Shown here: one piece after another, positions 22,306-36,225 of the stretch | How the letters are laid out: the number at the start of each line of letters is the position of its first letter | Numbering within the stretch: the first letter of the stretch is position 1 | DNA from: Pterobdella sp. o SKG-2022 | Lineage: Eukaryota; Annelida; Clitellata; Hirudinida; Piscicolidae | DNA: 64,000 nt | Reading direction: 5' to 3' | NCBI GenBank assembly: GCA_964035795.1 | Contig: OZ038321.1 | Span: forward strand, 1,866,244 to 1,930,243 | Translations under genes and position numbers: made by a program | The notes under the pieces: model-generated | Seen by the model: only the letters and a program-made list of their open reading frames with translations | What the model was told of the DNA's origin: nothing | The model's database searches: none

Positions 22306-23871
22306 ATTTAATCCCCACATCCACTTTAAAACGCTTTTCTCACCTTTTTGCTCCAATAATTTCCAAAATTACCAACTTGTCTTTTTCACAAGCAGTATTC
22401 CCCGCCTCCTTTAAAACAGCACAAGTTCTGCCTTCGCTTAAGAAAGGAATTTTTACCCTACCATTCCTTCGAACTACCGCCCTATTTCTAACTTAAGCAC
22501 CATTTCAAAAATTATCGAAAGACTCGTTCATTCCAGAATAACTTCTCACGTTTTATCATCTCCTAATTTTAATCCTTTCCAATCAGCATATCGCAAGCAC
22601 CACTCAACAGAAACCACACTCTTACGCATCACTGACAGTCTTCGCAACATCTGCGCTACTGGACATGCGACTGTTTTGGTTTCGCTAGACCTTTCTGCTG
22701 CTTTTGACACTCTTGATCACAATATCTTAATTGATATTTTGAATAGACACTTCAATATTTCTGATCTCGCTTTTTCTTGGTTTTGCTCTTACCTCTCTCA
22801 ACGTTCTCAGTTCGTTAAAATGGACAATTTCTTTTCTTCTCTTACATCACTCAACTCAGGCGTGCCGCAAGGCTTCGTTCTGGGACCAATCCTCTTCTCT
22901 CTTTATACATCACCCATGTGTAGCATTATTGTACAGCACGACTTGCTTTTTCACCAGTTCGCTGATGACATCACTCTTCACCAGAGGCTCTCACCCAGGT
23001 CTTAGCCCCCTTCTTCTTAAATTATCCAGTTGTCTTTCCGCTCTAAACTCCTGGTTTTCCCGAAGCCAACTAAAACTAAATCCTACTTAGAGTGAGGTGA
23101 TGTTTGTCAGCAGTTCTCGTTTTTCAGCAAAATATAATCTCCCTTCTGTGGTAACTCTCGACGGCACCATACTTCCTATATCTTCCAAGCTCAAAACCTT
23201 AGGTGTCACCTTAGATTCAAATTTGAACTTTGCTCACTTTATTTCTCAAATAATCCAATTTTCCAATTTCCATATCTATGCCATAAAACAAGTACGCAAA
23301 TTCTTACCTCTCTTCACTGCTAATGCCCTCTTTATCCCACTAGTTCTTTCCAGATTGGACTACTGTAATTCTCTCCTTTGCGGGCAGCTAAACTATCTTT
23401 TATGCAAACTTCAAGCCCTCCAAAACCACGCGGCCAAGACGGTTCTTCAAGCTGATTATTTCAGCTCTTTCAGCGACTGTCTTGATCGTTTGCACTGGTT
23501 ACCTGTCTCCCAAAGATGCAAGTTTAAATTACTTTGGCTCATTGCATGCACTCTCGAGGTTGAACAACCTGCTTATCTTTTTGATCTTTTGTCAATCAGG
23601 CACACACGTCAACCACTCAAATCCTTGCACTCTGGTCTCCAGATTCATAAACCTGTTTCTTCAGGCTTGTTTACTAGTCGCTCTTTTTTTCACCAGGCTC
23701 CACGTCTGTGGAATTCACTTCCTTCTAACTTGCACTCATCGCCTTCTCTCATGAACTTTCGCAAACTTTTGAAAACTCACTTATACCATAAACATCCCCA
23801 GTCATATTTTCTTACAAGCCTTGAGCGCCTCTGAAGCAATCTTGAATTGGTAACTGTGCGCTATAAAAATC
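22306..23871 (+). mobile_element. L2/CR1-like LINE, 5'-truncated and frameshifted reverse transcriptase
   Basis: The element begins inside the ORF (TSTLKRFSHLFAPIISKITN) and continues through FKTAQVLPSLKKG, then after a frame change NYRPISNLSTISKIIERLV. The reverse-transcriptase core follows: VSLDLSAAFDTLDHN (motif A), GVPQGFVLGPILFSLYTSP (motif B) and HQFADDITLH (catalytic FADD, motif C). A stop after the core and a second frame (23097-23834) carry the C-terminal region with LSRLDYCNSLLCGQL and APRLWNSLPSNL. The usual GVPQGS is GVPQGF. Several frameshifts make it non-functional. The family is confidently L2/CR1-type; the exact clade is not resolved. Confidence 0.93.
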
Positions 23872-24139
<268 letters not shown>

Positions 24140-24454
24140 CCTCATCATACTCATCATTATTATTCTTTTTCTTCTTAAAATCCAAACTGGAAGCAACTAA
24201 AGCTGATAGAAGGAGAATAGATGTAATAAAAATCCCAGGCAAATCCCCACTAATCTCAACCTCTCTGAATATTTAATCCTGGAACCTCACTATTTTAAAT
24301 ATTTAATCCTGAAATTCTTTTTAAAATCTCAACAGCTTCTAATACATTAATGTGAGTTTTGCGATTTTTTTTATTGCGTTTTTTTTGTGTTTTTCTTTTT
24401 TTTAATATTTTTTTAAAATTTATTTTTTATACATATTAATTTTTAAAAACTTAC

Positions 24455-24503
24455 ATCATCATAACCTTGTTCCAATATTGAATGTCTTCATAAATTTTTT
24501 CTA
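24455..24503 (-). CDS. Candidate minus-strand exon, unknown product
   Basis: Forty-nine bases lie between the strong acceptor tttttttcatcag and the donor GAT|GTAAGT. The frame reads EKIYEDIQYWNKVMM. Phase is 1 in and 2 out, fitting the candidate exon at 38580-38654 as an upstream neighbour. Confidence 0.45.
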
Positions 24504-24633
24504 CTGATGAAAAAAATTTATTTTTATCCCACAATACTGATACTACTACAACAACAATTTGCAAGTGCCTTGTCAAAGCTATGTGTCAAAGTGTTGAAAA
24601 AATTTTCATTGAGTCAGAACAAAAATTTCAGTC

Positions 24634-24990
24634 TACGGTGCATGTTTTCTCTTTGGCAGCAAGACTTGGACATCATATGCTAGACAAGAAGAGTGTTTTC
24701 AGATTTTCCATCTGAGGAACCTGCGTTTTACCCTCGGTATCAGGTGGGAAGAAAGGAAGACTAATGTTGAGGTTCTTGAAATAGCTGGTCTTCCTTCCAT
24801 TTACACACTGCTTAAGCAGCGTTGACTGAAATTGCTGGGTCATGTTCACAGAATGGTTGATAGCAGAATTTTTGAGAACTTGAGAAAAAAAAAAGCCAGA
24901 GAGCTCCCTTTGTTAAGATACAAAGATGTCTGCAAGAAGGATATGAAGGCCCTTGATGTGTCATTTCGGGAGACTATTGAAAAATTATAG
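24634..24990 (+). mobile_element. Non-LTR retrotransposon relic, C-terminal coding part
   Basis: One frame of 119 codons with a single internal stop (24823-24825). It contains FHLRNLRFTLGIRWEERKTN, VEVLEIAGLPSIYTLLKQR, LKLLGHVHRMVDSRIFENL and LLRYKDVCKKDMKALDVSF. The series LGIRW-TNVEVL-GLPSI-LLGHVHRM-LRYKDVCK is, from my knowledge, the standard C-terminal region of a widespread animal non-LTR family often annotated as jockey- or RTE-like. The 5' end is gone. Confidence 0.8.
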
Positions 24991-27285
24991 TTTTTGAGAA
25001 ACTGTATCAATTTGAAATTGTTTGTAGTGAACATTTTTAACGAGTTTTTTAGATTTAAATTTATAAAAAATTTTTATAGTAAACTTAAAAAATCAAATGT
25101 TCATAATTAAATTTGATCCTAAACTTAAAAAATAATTTTGGCACAAATGTCTGAAAAGCAAACACGAAATCTTTTTCAAACATTTCCAATATTTGCTACG
25201 TTTTTCTACATTTTTTTTATACTTATGGAAAAATAGATTGACGAAAGAAAAAATAATTAGAAACCTCGTGATTAGAGTATTGAATACTTAGAAATTAATA
25301 CAGAAAAAGCATTTGGTGATGAGAAAAAGACAATAATGGCAATGAGCGTGTAGGATTGACTAATTTTTTTGATTGAAAACTATTCGATCCTTATCATTTT
25401 TGTCATTATTTTTGAACAAAATTTTATTTTTAAAAAAGTTTGAAACCAATTTTTTTATTTTATGTTATCAATTTAAAGTTTATATTAAAAATTTCTCTTA
25501 ATGTGTTTTTTGGGTTTTTTTCAAAATTATCGAAAAATTGTTAAAAATTAGCTGGAAAAATTATTTAACTGCCTTCTGTGTCAGTTGATTTTTAAAGCAT
25601 TTTCTTTTAAAATTTGTTAAGCCCGTAAATTTTTTTTAATGCAACGTATTATATTGCTATTGTTTTTAGTTAACGATAATCTTTCGAGTATTTATCAGAA
25701 AACAGTATTATTCATTTAAAAAAAAACTGTTAATGTGAAAATAAATAGTTTTTATAGGTCTACAAGCAATGGATAAAATATAGATTGAAAATTGAAAATT
25801 TTTGCTAGTTTATTTGAAAACTTCTTAAACTAAGTGTTCAAAATAGAACTGAACTCTAAATTTTTTTTCCTATTTTGCTTAAAAATCAAAACGTTTAGTT
25901 TTATGTTGAAGAAAAAACAACAACATTTAATCAAAATTTTCAAAAATTTTTTATGAAAACACAAAAAAACATCATCAAATGATATTGTAGTTATACCGTA
26001 GTTATAATTGTAGTTACACTAAAATATTATTGTAGTTATATGGAAAAACTTATTTTTTCCATGATTTATGTAGCGCACGACCTTCGAACAAGATCTGTTT
26101 CAAAAACGCTCAAATCGTGTTGATAATTATGGCAAGCGCTTATGAGGTTTTTCCAAGTTTTTTAAGCAGATGATTAATGCGAAAGATGGTTTAACAGACA
26201 TGGTGAACAGTAAAAAAATTCTGGAATAATCCAGAAACTTCTTAACCAGAAAAAACTTTTTCAAAAGGTTTAGAGTTATGAAATACGTAAAGAGCGTTGT
26301 AGACTTCAAATTTCTATCTATAATGTCAGATATGATATAATGATATATAAATTCTACCTCAGATGAATGACTGTGTTGAAATTTTGAACATTAGGACTCT
26401 ATAATTTTTCTAATATTTTTCCAAGTTACTCTTCTGAATCACATCAACACGTCACACTACTCAACCTCACAACCTTTGTCGGAGCTATAAAAAATGAATA
26501 AATGAACAAAAATAATGGAAAAAAAAAAGAAAATAATATTTGTTTTTGAGTTGTTTCTGAAAACTTGGAAAAGATAATTACTTCAATAATTAATAAAAAT
26601 GTTTGCCCACAACTGATTTGAAGCATTATTGGAAAAATAATCATTTTGTTGATAAGAATGAATGCGAAATGAATTGAAAAAGCAAAACTTCATTTTCAAA
26701 TAACACAAAAAAATAATAATGATGATGATCTCTTAATGGAAATACATTATGGAAGGACAATAAATGAATACCACTATGAAGAAAAAAGTATTTTCAACAA
26801 AAAATAAACTAAAATTTAGAAAAAATGCATTTCAATTTTTAGTCATCTTCCACTACAGTTTTGTTTTTTTTGTTATTTCAAATAAAAATTAATAATTTTT
26901 AAAATTTTTCATTTTTATGAGGTTTTTTTGTTGTTATAATGTTTCGTATGTTTTTGTTTTAACTTTAAAATGTTATGCATTCATTTGAATTTTTTAAAAA
27001 CTTTCTACAAAACTGTTCATTTTTTGCCACTTCTTTTTAAAATTTTTTCAACTTGCAATTGAAAAAAAATATATTTGTTCAACTACTGAAAATTTTTAAA
27101 TAAATCTCTGATGGTCGATCAATAAAATACGAATCTCTACAAATAGGAATTCCCATTCATAAATTCCCAAAAATATAAAATTTAAAAACAACTTTAGTCA
27201 AAAACTGTTTTCAAAGAGTCAAAAAAACCAAAACATAATCAGGTATTCCTAATTCACAGTTTATCACCAGTTTTGCATTTTATAA
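24991..27285. other. AT-rich region, no gene seen
   Basis: Only a short LINE-tail-like phrase (tttatgtagcgcacgacctt near 26063) stands out. Confidence 0.45.
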
Positions 27286-27348
27286 ATGCCACACAACGTT
27301 GAAAGATACAAAAGTGACATCTTCAATTTAGCTGTAGTGATGGGCGAG
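27286..27348 (+). CDS. Candidate first coding exon, unknown product
   Basis: The ATG at 27286 directly follows an in-frame TAA and opens 21 codons, MPHNVERYKSDIFNLAVVMG plus E, up to a GAG|gttggg donor in phase 0. The block is GC-richer than its flanks. The evidence is composition and a plausible donor only. Confidence 0.28.
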
Positions 27349-30300
27349 GTTGGGTGTTGTAAAACATGGGCTATTTTTGGCGTTTTTATTTCTTTTTTTT
27401 GTGAAATTTTTTTTAAAATTGAATTTATTTTGTTTTTGTTTTGTTTTTAGTTAACTTTTTGCATATAAAAGTTTTTGTTCAAATCTGAAAACATTTTCTT
27501 AGAAATTTTTTTTATTTTATTTGACTTTGTAGTTCAAACAATTCAAACCTTCATATCAATATGTATATCAGAGTGAAAGAACTTTCAAATTTTTTTGAAA
27601 GTAATTTAATAGTAATAACTGATAAAGTTTTTGGATAGAATTAGCAAAAATAATTCGAAAAACAAAATTAAAAAACAAAAATTTGAAACATTTTTCCATA
27701 TTTTAACTGATCAAAATTAGTTAAAAATTTTAAAAAAAGTCAGTTGTTCCAATGTTTTATTAGCCTGTAGTATTTGATTTGATTCTATTTATGCCATTTA
27801 ATTTTTTTATAAATCGATGTTATTAATTTGTTACACATTTTTAACTTGTTCACTTCATTTTACTTTTTGTTTTAAACTTTATAAAGTTGTTGTTTTTATC
27901 AAAAAAAAAATTAGTCTAAAAAAAAATTTGAAAAAAAAAAATAAAAAAAAACAATTTTAAAACTGAAAAAGTGTGAAAAAAAACAAAAAGTGAGAACAGT
28001 TATAAGCTTTATATGGTTTCCAAAAGACTTAAACATTGTTAAGCTTATTATTTCAAAACGGTTTTTTGATTGAAATTTTTGATTGTTTTTACATTTTTAA
28101 AATTAAAAAAAATTTTTTTTTTCAAAAACTGGTATGTTGGTTTTGTAATGAAAATTTAGTAACACAATGGAGCTTTTTTGTAGAGTAAAGCATTGAGATT
28201 AGTTTTACTCCTCCGGTTTTAGAATTTATTGATTTGTTTTTGAATGTTTTGCTTCTCAAAAGTTTTGTAAATTTTTTTATTTAAAAACTGCTTTTAAAAT
28301 CTTTTGAACGACCACGCTTAACGTTTTTATTAGTTTTAAATTGTTCTTCTTTGAAAAAGATAAAAGTTTTTTTTACGTATTAAGATAATTTTACTATATA
28401 AAATAATCTTCTAGAGTTTTTTATTTTTATATTTAAATTGAAATTATAGAATTTTCAGTTCATTTTTTAAAGAAATTTTGTTTATAATATTTTTTAGCCT
28501 GACTTAAAACATCAAAAAATTCCTTAAAAATTTGCAAAACTATCAAAAAAAACCATGAAAATTATTTTCTTAGAAAAACCTTATAGAATTATAAAAAAAT
28601 TCATGAAAAATAAATAAAACTCGTAATGCTATCTCCTTCTTTTGAAACGCACAATTTATCAAACACATTGTTCATTTTCTGATCGAATAAGCACAACGCT
28701 CTTTATAAAATAAAAAAAATTCTTCATTATTTTTTCTGATAACAACTAAAATAAAAAATAATAGTTTCCAAAATGAGCTGATTATTATCATCAGTTTCGA
28801 ATTTAATAGTTTTTGAAAATTTAATTCTAGTTTTTAGTGAAAAACTTTTTTGGAAAAATGACTTATTTTTAAAAATAATGTCAGACTTTTTGTTTTTTGA
28901 ATGATATATAACTTGCAAAAAAAACTTCTAAAAAGCTGAAAATATATTAAATTTTTGTCCATAAATTTCAAAATTTTTTATGAACTATGTAAAATAAATT
29001 CTAAAAGTTTCGAATAAACTAATTAAATTTATTTTCAAAAAAACAACTTCAAATGGGAAAAAATTTTCAAAACTTTCATTAAATTAATAAAAAAAAGAGT
29101 TGTAACCAAAAACAAAATTTTGGCTTAAGCTAAAAACTCACATGGAAAACTGAAAAAATTTACTTTGTAAAATAAAGAATTCAAAAAAATTTTTTTACCT
29201 TCATATATTTCTATGTTGATATGTTTTTTTTTCTCAAATTAAGCTCACTTTGTACAATTCAAACATGTTTATCAGCTAGTACTTATTTCACATTTTAGGA
29301 CGCAATAAATGAAAAAACGGCCAAATTTGTTGAAAAATAGAAAAAAGTAAAGTGTACCAAAGTATTTGTTTTAAAAATTTTTACAAATCTAATCATTTTT
29401 TTTTATTTATTATGAACAAAAACTACATGAAAATGAAGGAATTAATTGATTGTTGAGGAAACCTCAGTACTAGTCTACTCATACTTATAATAACAACCTA
29501 AAAAACCAGTCGCATCCACTAATGTAGCTACTAGAAAAAGCATCGCATTGCTATTTTCAATTCGTTTGTAAGACACACATTTTTCAAACTAGGTTCACTG
29601 CAGAGGCGCTTGTGTAGCAGGATTTAAATTATTGTTTTCTTTTTTATTACTCACTGATTCAAAATGTTAAATTTTGAAATTTATCTTGTTTAACTAAACC
29701 TTTCGGCAGCCAAAATCTGTATTGGAAGCAGATTTTGGTTAACACATGTATATGCTTTTTTAAGCAAAATTTGTGTTTAGTATAAAAATTGAACATAATG
29801 AATAAAAATAAAAATAGAAAAAAACAAAAAAATAGAAAAAACAGCTAAAAAATTGAAAACTAAAAGTAAAAAATAAATTAAAAAAAATTATAAAAAAAAA
29901 AAATAAATAAAAAAAATAACAATTATAATATTTTTCAACAAAAACATTGAAATAAAAAACTTTTTGTTGTATTTAATGAGAGAATAAAGCTACAATTTTC
30001 GATAAATTGCTCATATTACGTAGCAACAGTAGTTTGATTGATATCCATAGATTGAACTGCATCAATTTTGTTTAAAATTGGGTTTTTATTCTTTATAAAA
30101 CTGTGGCTAAACTTTTTATTTAAATAGCACTATTTTATTTTGATATATATTGCATTTTTTTGTTCAAAATATTGGGTATTCAACGTAAGCGTTCCAAAAT
30201 ATAGCAACAATTTAATGTTCTTTGAAGTAGAAAGATTTTTTGAAAATTATTTTTTGTTCATGTCAATTATGAACGGAAACAAAATAAAAATACATGAAAT

Positions 30301-31611
30301 ATAAATGATGAACTAGGCATGACAAAAACTCCACTAGTCAATTTGAAATGGCATCCGAAAATAATCTTTGATTTGAAGCTTCGAATTTTTGTTGATCAAA
30401 AATAATTTTGATTGAAAGTTTAAATTTATTTGAAAAATTTGAAAAATTTTCACGTCATTTATAATAAATTGTTGGTGTATTTGTTGGGTTATTAAAAGCT
30501 GGATTTTTAAAGTTAAATATTTTTGCTTTTATACAATAAAATAGAAAATTTTTGAAATATGTTTTTTTTTTTCATGAAAAGCTTCTTCCCGATGCGTTAT
30601 CACCATAATATTGTTCGACTCGCTAAAAACTAAAGTCTTCATGAACATTTTTGCTTGTCAACTGAGCGCTATAAAAATGATGATAACAAAAAATAATAAA
30701 AATATTAAATTCATTTTGAAACTCTCTACAAAACTTTTCAAAAAACATTTTTAGCAAAAAAATCGAACTTTTACAAACAATAAATGCCAAAATGACTGAA
30801 AAGATTTGATTTATCCTTCTAGTCAAACATCAGTCCGTGACAATTCGAAGCTTTTTTTTGTTCAATTAATGATGAGGTTCAGTTTAAATAAATTTTCAAA
30901 AAGTTAGTTTAGTTATTTTTTTTTGAAAAATTCAAAGTCGGTTGGTGAAAGGCTTATTTAGATGTATTCAAAGTTTTTGTTTCAAAACGTTGAAGAAATG
31001 AAAAAGTAAAAATAAATTAAATAATATGTATTTTAACAAAAACAAATTCGGTATATTATCATTAAAAGAATAAAAATTGTTTTTAATTTTTAACTTTAAA
31101 ACTATAGAAGCGCATTTTAAAAAAAGTTGAATTTATTTAAAAACAAAAAAACTGAAAAAATAAACATTTAAAGTTGAAAAAACAATTTCTATTCTAGTGA
31201 TTGACTACAATAGAATTTTAGAAAAATATAAAAAAATTTCGGGTTGTGTGGTATTTTTCAAGTGCGTTTTTTTTGTAAATAGATTGGCTATTATAAAAAT
31301 ACCGGAGTTTTGGAGTTAAATTTAAATTTTTATTTTGTTTTCAAAGTTATTTTTGTTGTTAGATTGAAAATATTCGTGAACTGAACTCGAACTCAATTTT
31401 TTGCTTTTTTTTTTCTGAATTCTTGTTTCGTTCTTGAATTATCATTTTTTCACTAATGCTCGCATAAATCTCATTTAAGGCAATGAATGAAATACAAGTA
31501 CACTTTTTGAAAAATATTTTTCAAAACTCTTGAAAATATTTTTTGAATACCAAAAAGTATTTTTGAACACTCTTAGAAAAAAAAATGAAATATAATTTTT
31601 TTTAGTTTCAG
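27349..31611. other. AT-rich region, possible intron
   Basis: A LINE-tail motif (aactgagcgctataaaaatg at 30659) is present. A short open patch at 30318-30434 (KWHPKIIFDLKLRIF) has no convincing splice sites. Nothing else is supported. Confidence 0.4.
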
Positions 31612-31646
31612 CCCCCTCGTGAAACAAAATCAAAATTTCGAGCTAT
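31612..31646 (+). CDS. Candidate short exon, unknown product
   Basis: Thirty-five bases follow an excellent acceptor (ttttttttagtttcag) and read PPRETKSKFRA, ending in phase 2 at a weak AT|gttcac donor. It fits 27286-27348 before it and 32260-32322 after it in phase. Confidence 0.3.
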
Positions 31647-32259
31647 GTTCACATAACTTGCTATATATAAGTCTGGGAAGTTGAAAGAAACTTCATCCAA
31701 ATAAGTTTGAAGTTGATGAAAAAAATGAAAATTATGGAATCAATCATTAAAACTTAAGAATCTCTAAAAAAACAAAAATAACAAAAAACTGTTTTGATTT
31801 TTATTTTACTTATCATAAAAATTGCTGATTTTTAATTGTTTTGTTGCCATTTTTTTTTTGAATATTTATTTCAGACTTGGGAAATCAAAAAAAAAATATA
31901 ATTTCACAATGTATCATCTTCAATTTGATTTTCAATTGATTTTTATTGGAAAGCTATTTGTCAAAATTTTCAATGTTCGAGTCATAACTAGATTTTTTTA
32001 AAATTTTTTATTGAGTTTATCTAAAAAGTACTTAGTTTTGTTCCAAATTTTCTTTTATTTTCCAATCTAAAAATTTTTAAGGGTGACTTCAATACTGTTA
32101 ATTTCAAAAAAAACTTAAATTTTTTCACTATTTTTTAACTTATTCTATTATTTTTATAAATAACTTCATCAATCATTATTATTCTTGTTTATTTTTATCA
32201 TATTGTTTTTTTGATTATCTTTTATGCTTTTTTTTTTGTTTTCCACCTCTTTATTCCAG

Positions 32260-32322
32260 GCACAAACCACTTCAGAGAAGCAATGATTTATGGCAGTCTG
32301 TACGCATCTTTGCTCTTCTAAT
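32260..32322 (+). CDS. Candidate exon, unknown product
   Basis: After the strong acceptor cacctctttattccag the frame reads HKPLQRSNDLWQSVRIFALL, ending in phase 2 at AAT|gtatcc. The donor is weak. A tandem gtatcttt-type low-complexity tract begins right after it. Confidence 0.4.
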
Positions 32323-32560
32323 GTATCCTTAAACATTTTGTTCTGTATCGCTCTGTATCTCTTTATATCTTAAAACATTTTTTTTGTATTCTTCCGTATC
32401 TTTAAACATTTTATTTTGTCTCTTTCAATGTTTTATTTTGTATTTCTCTGTATTTCCCTGTATTTTTAAAAAATTTAATTTCGTTTTTCTTTGTATCTTT
32501 AAAAATTTTGTATGTTTCATTCTCCTTGAATATTTCATTATGTTTTTTGTTTTTCTTTTT
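32323..32560 (+). repeat. Degenerate tandem tract of gtatcttt-aaacatttt units
   Basis: Repeated phrases such as ctgtatctctttatatctta, ccgtatctttaaacatttta and ttgtatctttaaaaattttg recur every 30-45 bp with drift. Confidence 0.6.
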
Positions 32561-32799
32561 AAACATCTCGTTCTGCATATTTCTGTAGTTTTGAGTATTT
32601 ATTTAATTTCGTCATAGTATTTTAGAAATACTTTTTGTTTTTTTTATTTTTGATCAATTTTTTCTATCTTTAAAATTTATTGTTTTCTTTTGTTTCAAAA
32701 TTTCCATTTTGAAAATTCTTTTTTTTTGTATTTCATGTTTAGTGTATTCTCATTATATTCAACGTATCTTTATATTGTATCATTCAAACCTCTCCATCA

Positions 32800-32999
32800 N
32801 NNNNNNNNNNNNNNNNNNNNNNNNNNNNNNNNNNNNNNNNNNNNNNNNNNNNNNNNNNNNNNNNNNNNNNNNNNNNNNNNNNNNNNNNNNNNNNNNNNNN
32901 NNNNNNNNNNNNNNNNNNNNNNNNNNNNNNNNNNNNNNNNNNNNNNNNNNNNNNNNNNNNNNNNNNNNNNNNNNNNNNNNNNNNNNNNNNNNNNNNNNN
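32800..32999. other. Assembly gap (200 N)
   Basis: Exactly 200 N. True size unknown. Confidence 0.98.
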
Positions 33000-33981
33000 A
33001 TTCGTGTGAAACTAATGTATTTTGTACGTGAACTCCCTTAGATTTATTCCTGTTATTCATCTGAATGGTCTAAATGAGAAAACAGTGATTTGAACTCCTA
33101 TCTAGACTATAAAGCTTTTTGTGGGACGGGGTAACGTTGCCAAATAAAAGCTTAGGGATGTGAAGTTACTTTTCAAAACTTTGTTTCTTTAACATAGATG
33201 TTTTTGTAAGCTTTCACATTTTATAATATTTCTCATCTGTTTGAAATAAAATAATTTTTTTAAAATTTTTGTGAAATTAAATAACTGCTATTTTTGCTAT
33301 TTTCATATGTTTGTGTCTTTCTGTCTCTATTTTTCAATATTTTAAGTTTTAAATTTAAGTTTGTCTTATTTTTTTTTTATATTTTATTCAATAACATTTA
33401 AAAACAAACAATTATATACATTAAAAGTACAGCATAAATGTTTTTTCAATAGTGAAAAAACTGAGTATTTTAAAACAAAAACTCAACAATTTCGATATTA
33501 TCTTTTTATTGGCATTTTCTGCAAAACTTTCACAAACGGTTTGAGTTTTATTTTTAATTTCATTTGTCGATTTTCAAAATTAAAATTTTTCAATTTTTTT
33601 TTATTTTGAAAAATTATTTGGAAAAAAATTTAATAGTCAGATATGTAATTTTTTTTCATAAAATTATAAGTTTTTTGTTTTTTGATTTTTAATATCATTT
33701 TTTCACAATGTTTTCAATTTTTTTCCATAACATGATACATTTTTCAGTTTTGTTTTTTGCCATAATTCACTTAGTTACCGTATTGTTTTTCTCATTTTTC
33801 AAAACTCACCTTTACACCTTACATATATTTTCTTTTTTTTTTTGAAGCTTTGTTTTCAAAGAAACTATATTTAAAAAAAAAAAGCTACAAAAATTTTTTT
33901 TGCTTATTCTAATAAATTTTTTAAATTATTTTCAAAAATTAACACAAAATCAATTCAAATTTCATTCAGCCAAAATAAATA

Positions 33982-34142
33982 CTGCAAATTATTCAAACAC
34001 AAAAAGTAATTTTATTATGTACAAAGCTTTTCTTCAACTTAACGAATTTTAAATAAAATTTCAACGTACTTGATAATTTTACTTTGTTAACGAAAAGTTT
34101 TGTACTTAATAAAAATACCTTTAGTGTTCAAATAATTTACAG
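33982..34142 (+). mobile_element. Mariner-type MITE with TA target duplication
   Basis: The 161-bp element starts CTGCAAATTATTCAAACAC and ends GTGTTCAAATAATTTACAG, with imperfect terminal inverted repeats about 45 bp long that extend to a shared tacaaagctttt core. TA flanks it on both sides, as expected for a Tc1/mariner insertion. It has no coding capacity. Confidence 0.82.
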
Positions 34143-36225
34143 TAATTCAAATTCACAATACAATTTTTGTTTGAGTAGAAAATTTGTTTTTTTACACATT
34201 TCGTTGAAAAGATTTTAATTAGTGAAAATTACAAAATATAACCTGAAGCATGCAATATTTTTAATAGAAAAAATATCTATAAAACTTTCTATGAAAAATA
34301 ATAAAAAAAATAATTAAACCAATAACAATAATAATAATAACAATAATAATAATGATCATGTGATTTTGAAACTCTCTGATAAACCTTGTAAATTATTATT
34401 TTTACAGTCATTTCAAAACCCGTATGTTCAAAAATTTGGTCAAAACACTATTAATTTTTTCCAGAAATTTTCATTAAAAAAAACACAAAAACCAAATAAA
34501 AACTGCACCTAGTTTTGCATTGAATTAACACTTGTTATTGGAAAAGCATTAGCTTTTATTACTGCTTGGTTTTACTACAACGTAGCTGGCTAACTGAGTT
34601 TGCTGCTAAGATCTCGATGTAAGTTAGAAGTTGGGGTTGATGGGGCTTTTGTCGTAGTGTTGATTTTTTAATTTTTCTATATTTTTTTGTTTTTTTTTGT
34701 TTTTTTTAATTTTTTCATTTAATTATTATTTTATTTTATTTTTTAAAAATATATTTTTGGTTTAATTGTTTATTTCATTTATTTATTTTGTTCATCCACC
34801 AATCAAACCATATATTGATTGTGTAAATCAATTTTTTTTCAAAATTTCGAATACCATTTTCAACTTTTTCTCAAATCAATAAAGTCAAATTATTTTTGAT
34901 TTTTTTTTTTCAAATTTTTTATAAAAAAACTTTTTCTTAATTTTATTTTACAAATAAAACATCCAAAAACTTAAAAAAAAAATTTTTTCTGATAAATATA
35001 TCTTCAATATTTGCTTTTAAAATCAATCCAAAATATGCTCCGTTTTAATTATTGTTGATAGCTTGACTAAGCTTATTTGATTGATATTTTTCTTACGTGG
35101 AGTTTGTGAAGTTTAAAAAAAATAAAATGATGTATAAGATTTTGAAAATATAATATTTATACTATTCCAAAACTTCAAGCCAAACATCTTTTTTTTGGCA
35201 TTTTTTATTTATAATAAAAACAACAATTACATGAAATTTAAAAAAAATCAAAAGTTTAATAAAAGTGAACAAACTAAAAATGAATTGGAAATCAATAACA
35301 ACAATTTATGAAAAAAATGAAATGGCATGAAAAAAATAAAATCAAACAACAGGCTAATAGAACATTGAAACAACTGACTTTTGAGAGCATAATGATGTGC
35401 CTAATTCAAAAAATGCATTTTTTGAGTTCAGTTTATACTTGAAGAAGTACGTTCATTTTATAAATAATGCAAGCTGTAAGCAAAATAATAATAATGAACA
35501 CAATAAAATGACTAGTGACAGAGATGTATGGTTGTGAGACGACAAGAACGTTCGTTTAGACATACGAAATTTTCATTATTTATGACATTTTTTTCCATTT
35601 TTTCTGAATAAAAATTTTTATTTCTATTATTTTGTTTTTGCATATTTAAAAAATGTATTTTTTTAAAAATATATTTATTTTTTTAACTTTGTTGTCAAAA
35701 AAAAAACTTTTATTGTAATTTTTTATATTTTTTATCTATTTTTTACATTTTCTTTTTTTGCATAACCATGTTCACCATTATGAATTTTAATATAAATTTA
35801 TATTATCAAATTATTTCTAAAAAAAGTTTTATGCATGGAAAACTATAACATCAAAAAAAAAAAACACAAGAACAAAACAATCACCATTATATGAAGAACC
35901 AACGACTCCCTTCCGAATCTGAGCCTGGCACAATCTTACGATAATTTTTTAGCAATTTTGCATTTATGGCGTCAAGTATTATTTATAATCTTTGAACAAG
36001 TGCTCTCGTTTTCTTTATGGTCTTTGTTTATACTTTAATTGTTTTTATATGATTTAGTTATCTGTTTATAATAACAATATTAGCTTGTGATAGATTTTAG
36101 GGTATTTTAGCTATTATAAGGTGAGTTTTACTGTTAATATACCTTTAAAATAAAACAGTTCAGATTGCAGCAAAAAAACATCAAAGTTTCGGTTACTCGA
36201 CAAAATAAAAATTTTTTTTGTGCCA

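Noticed and set aside
29132..29155. Eight-base microexon (tttttcag to GTGAGT) on the minus strand
   Set aside because: Splice motifs of this quality arise by chance in AT-rich DNA; no frame evidence.
35880..35960. C-terminal exon reading IVPGSDSEGSRWFFI (minus) or PLYEEPTTPFRI (plus)
   Set aside because: Open on both strands in several frames with poor splice signals; left unassigned.
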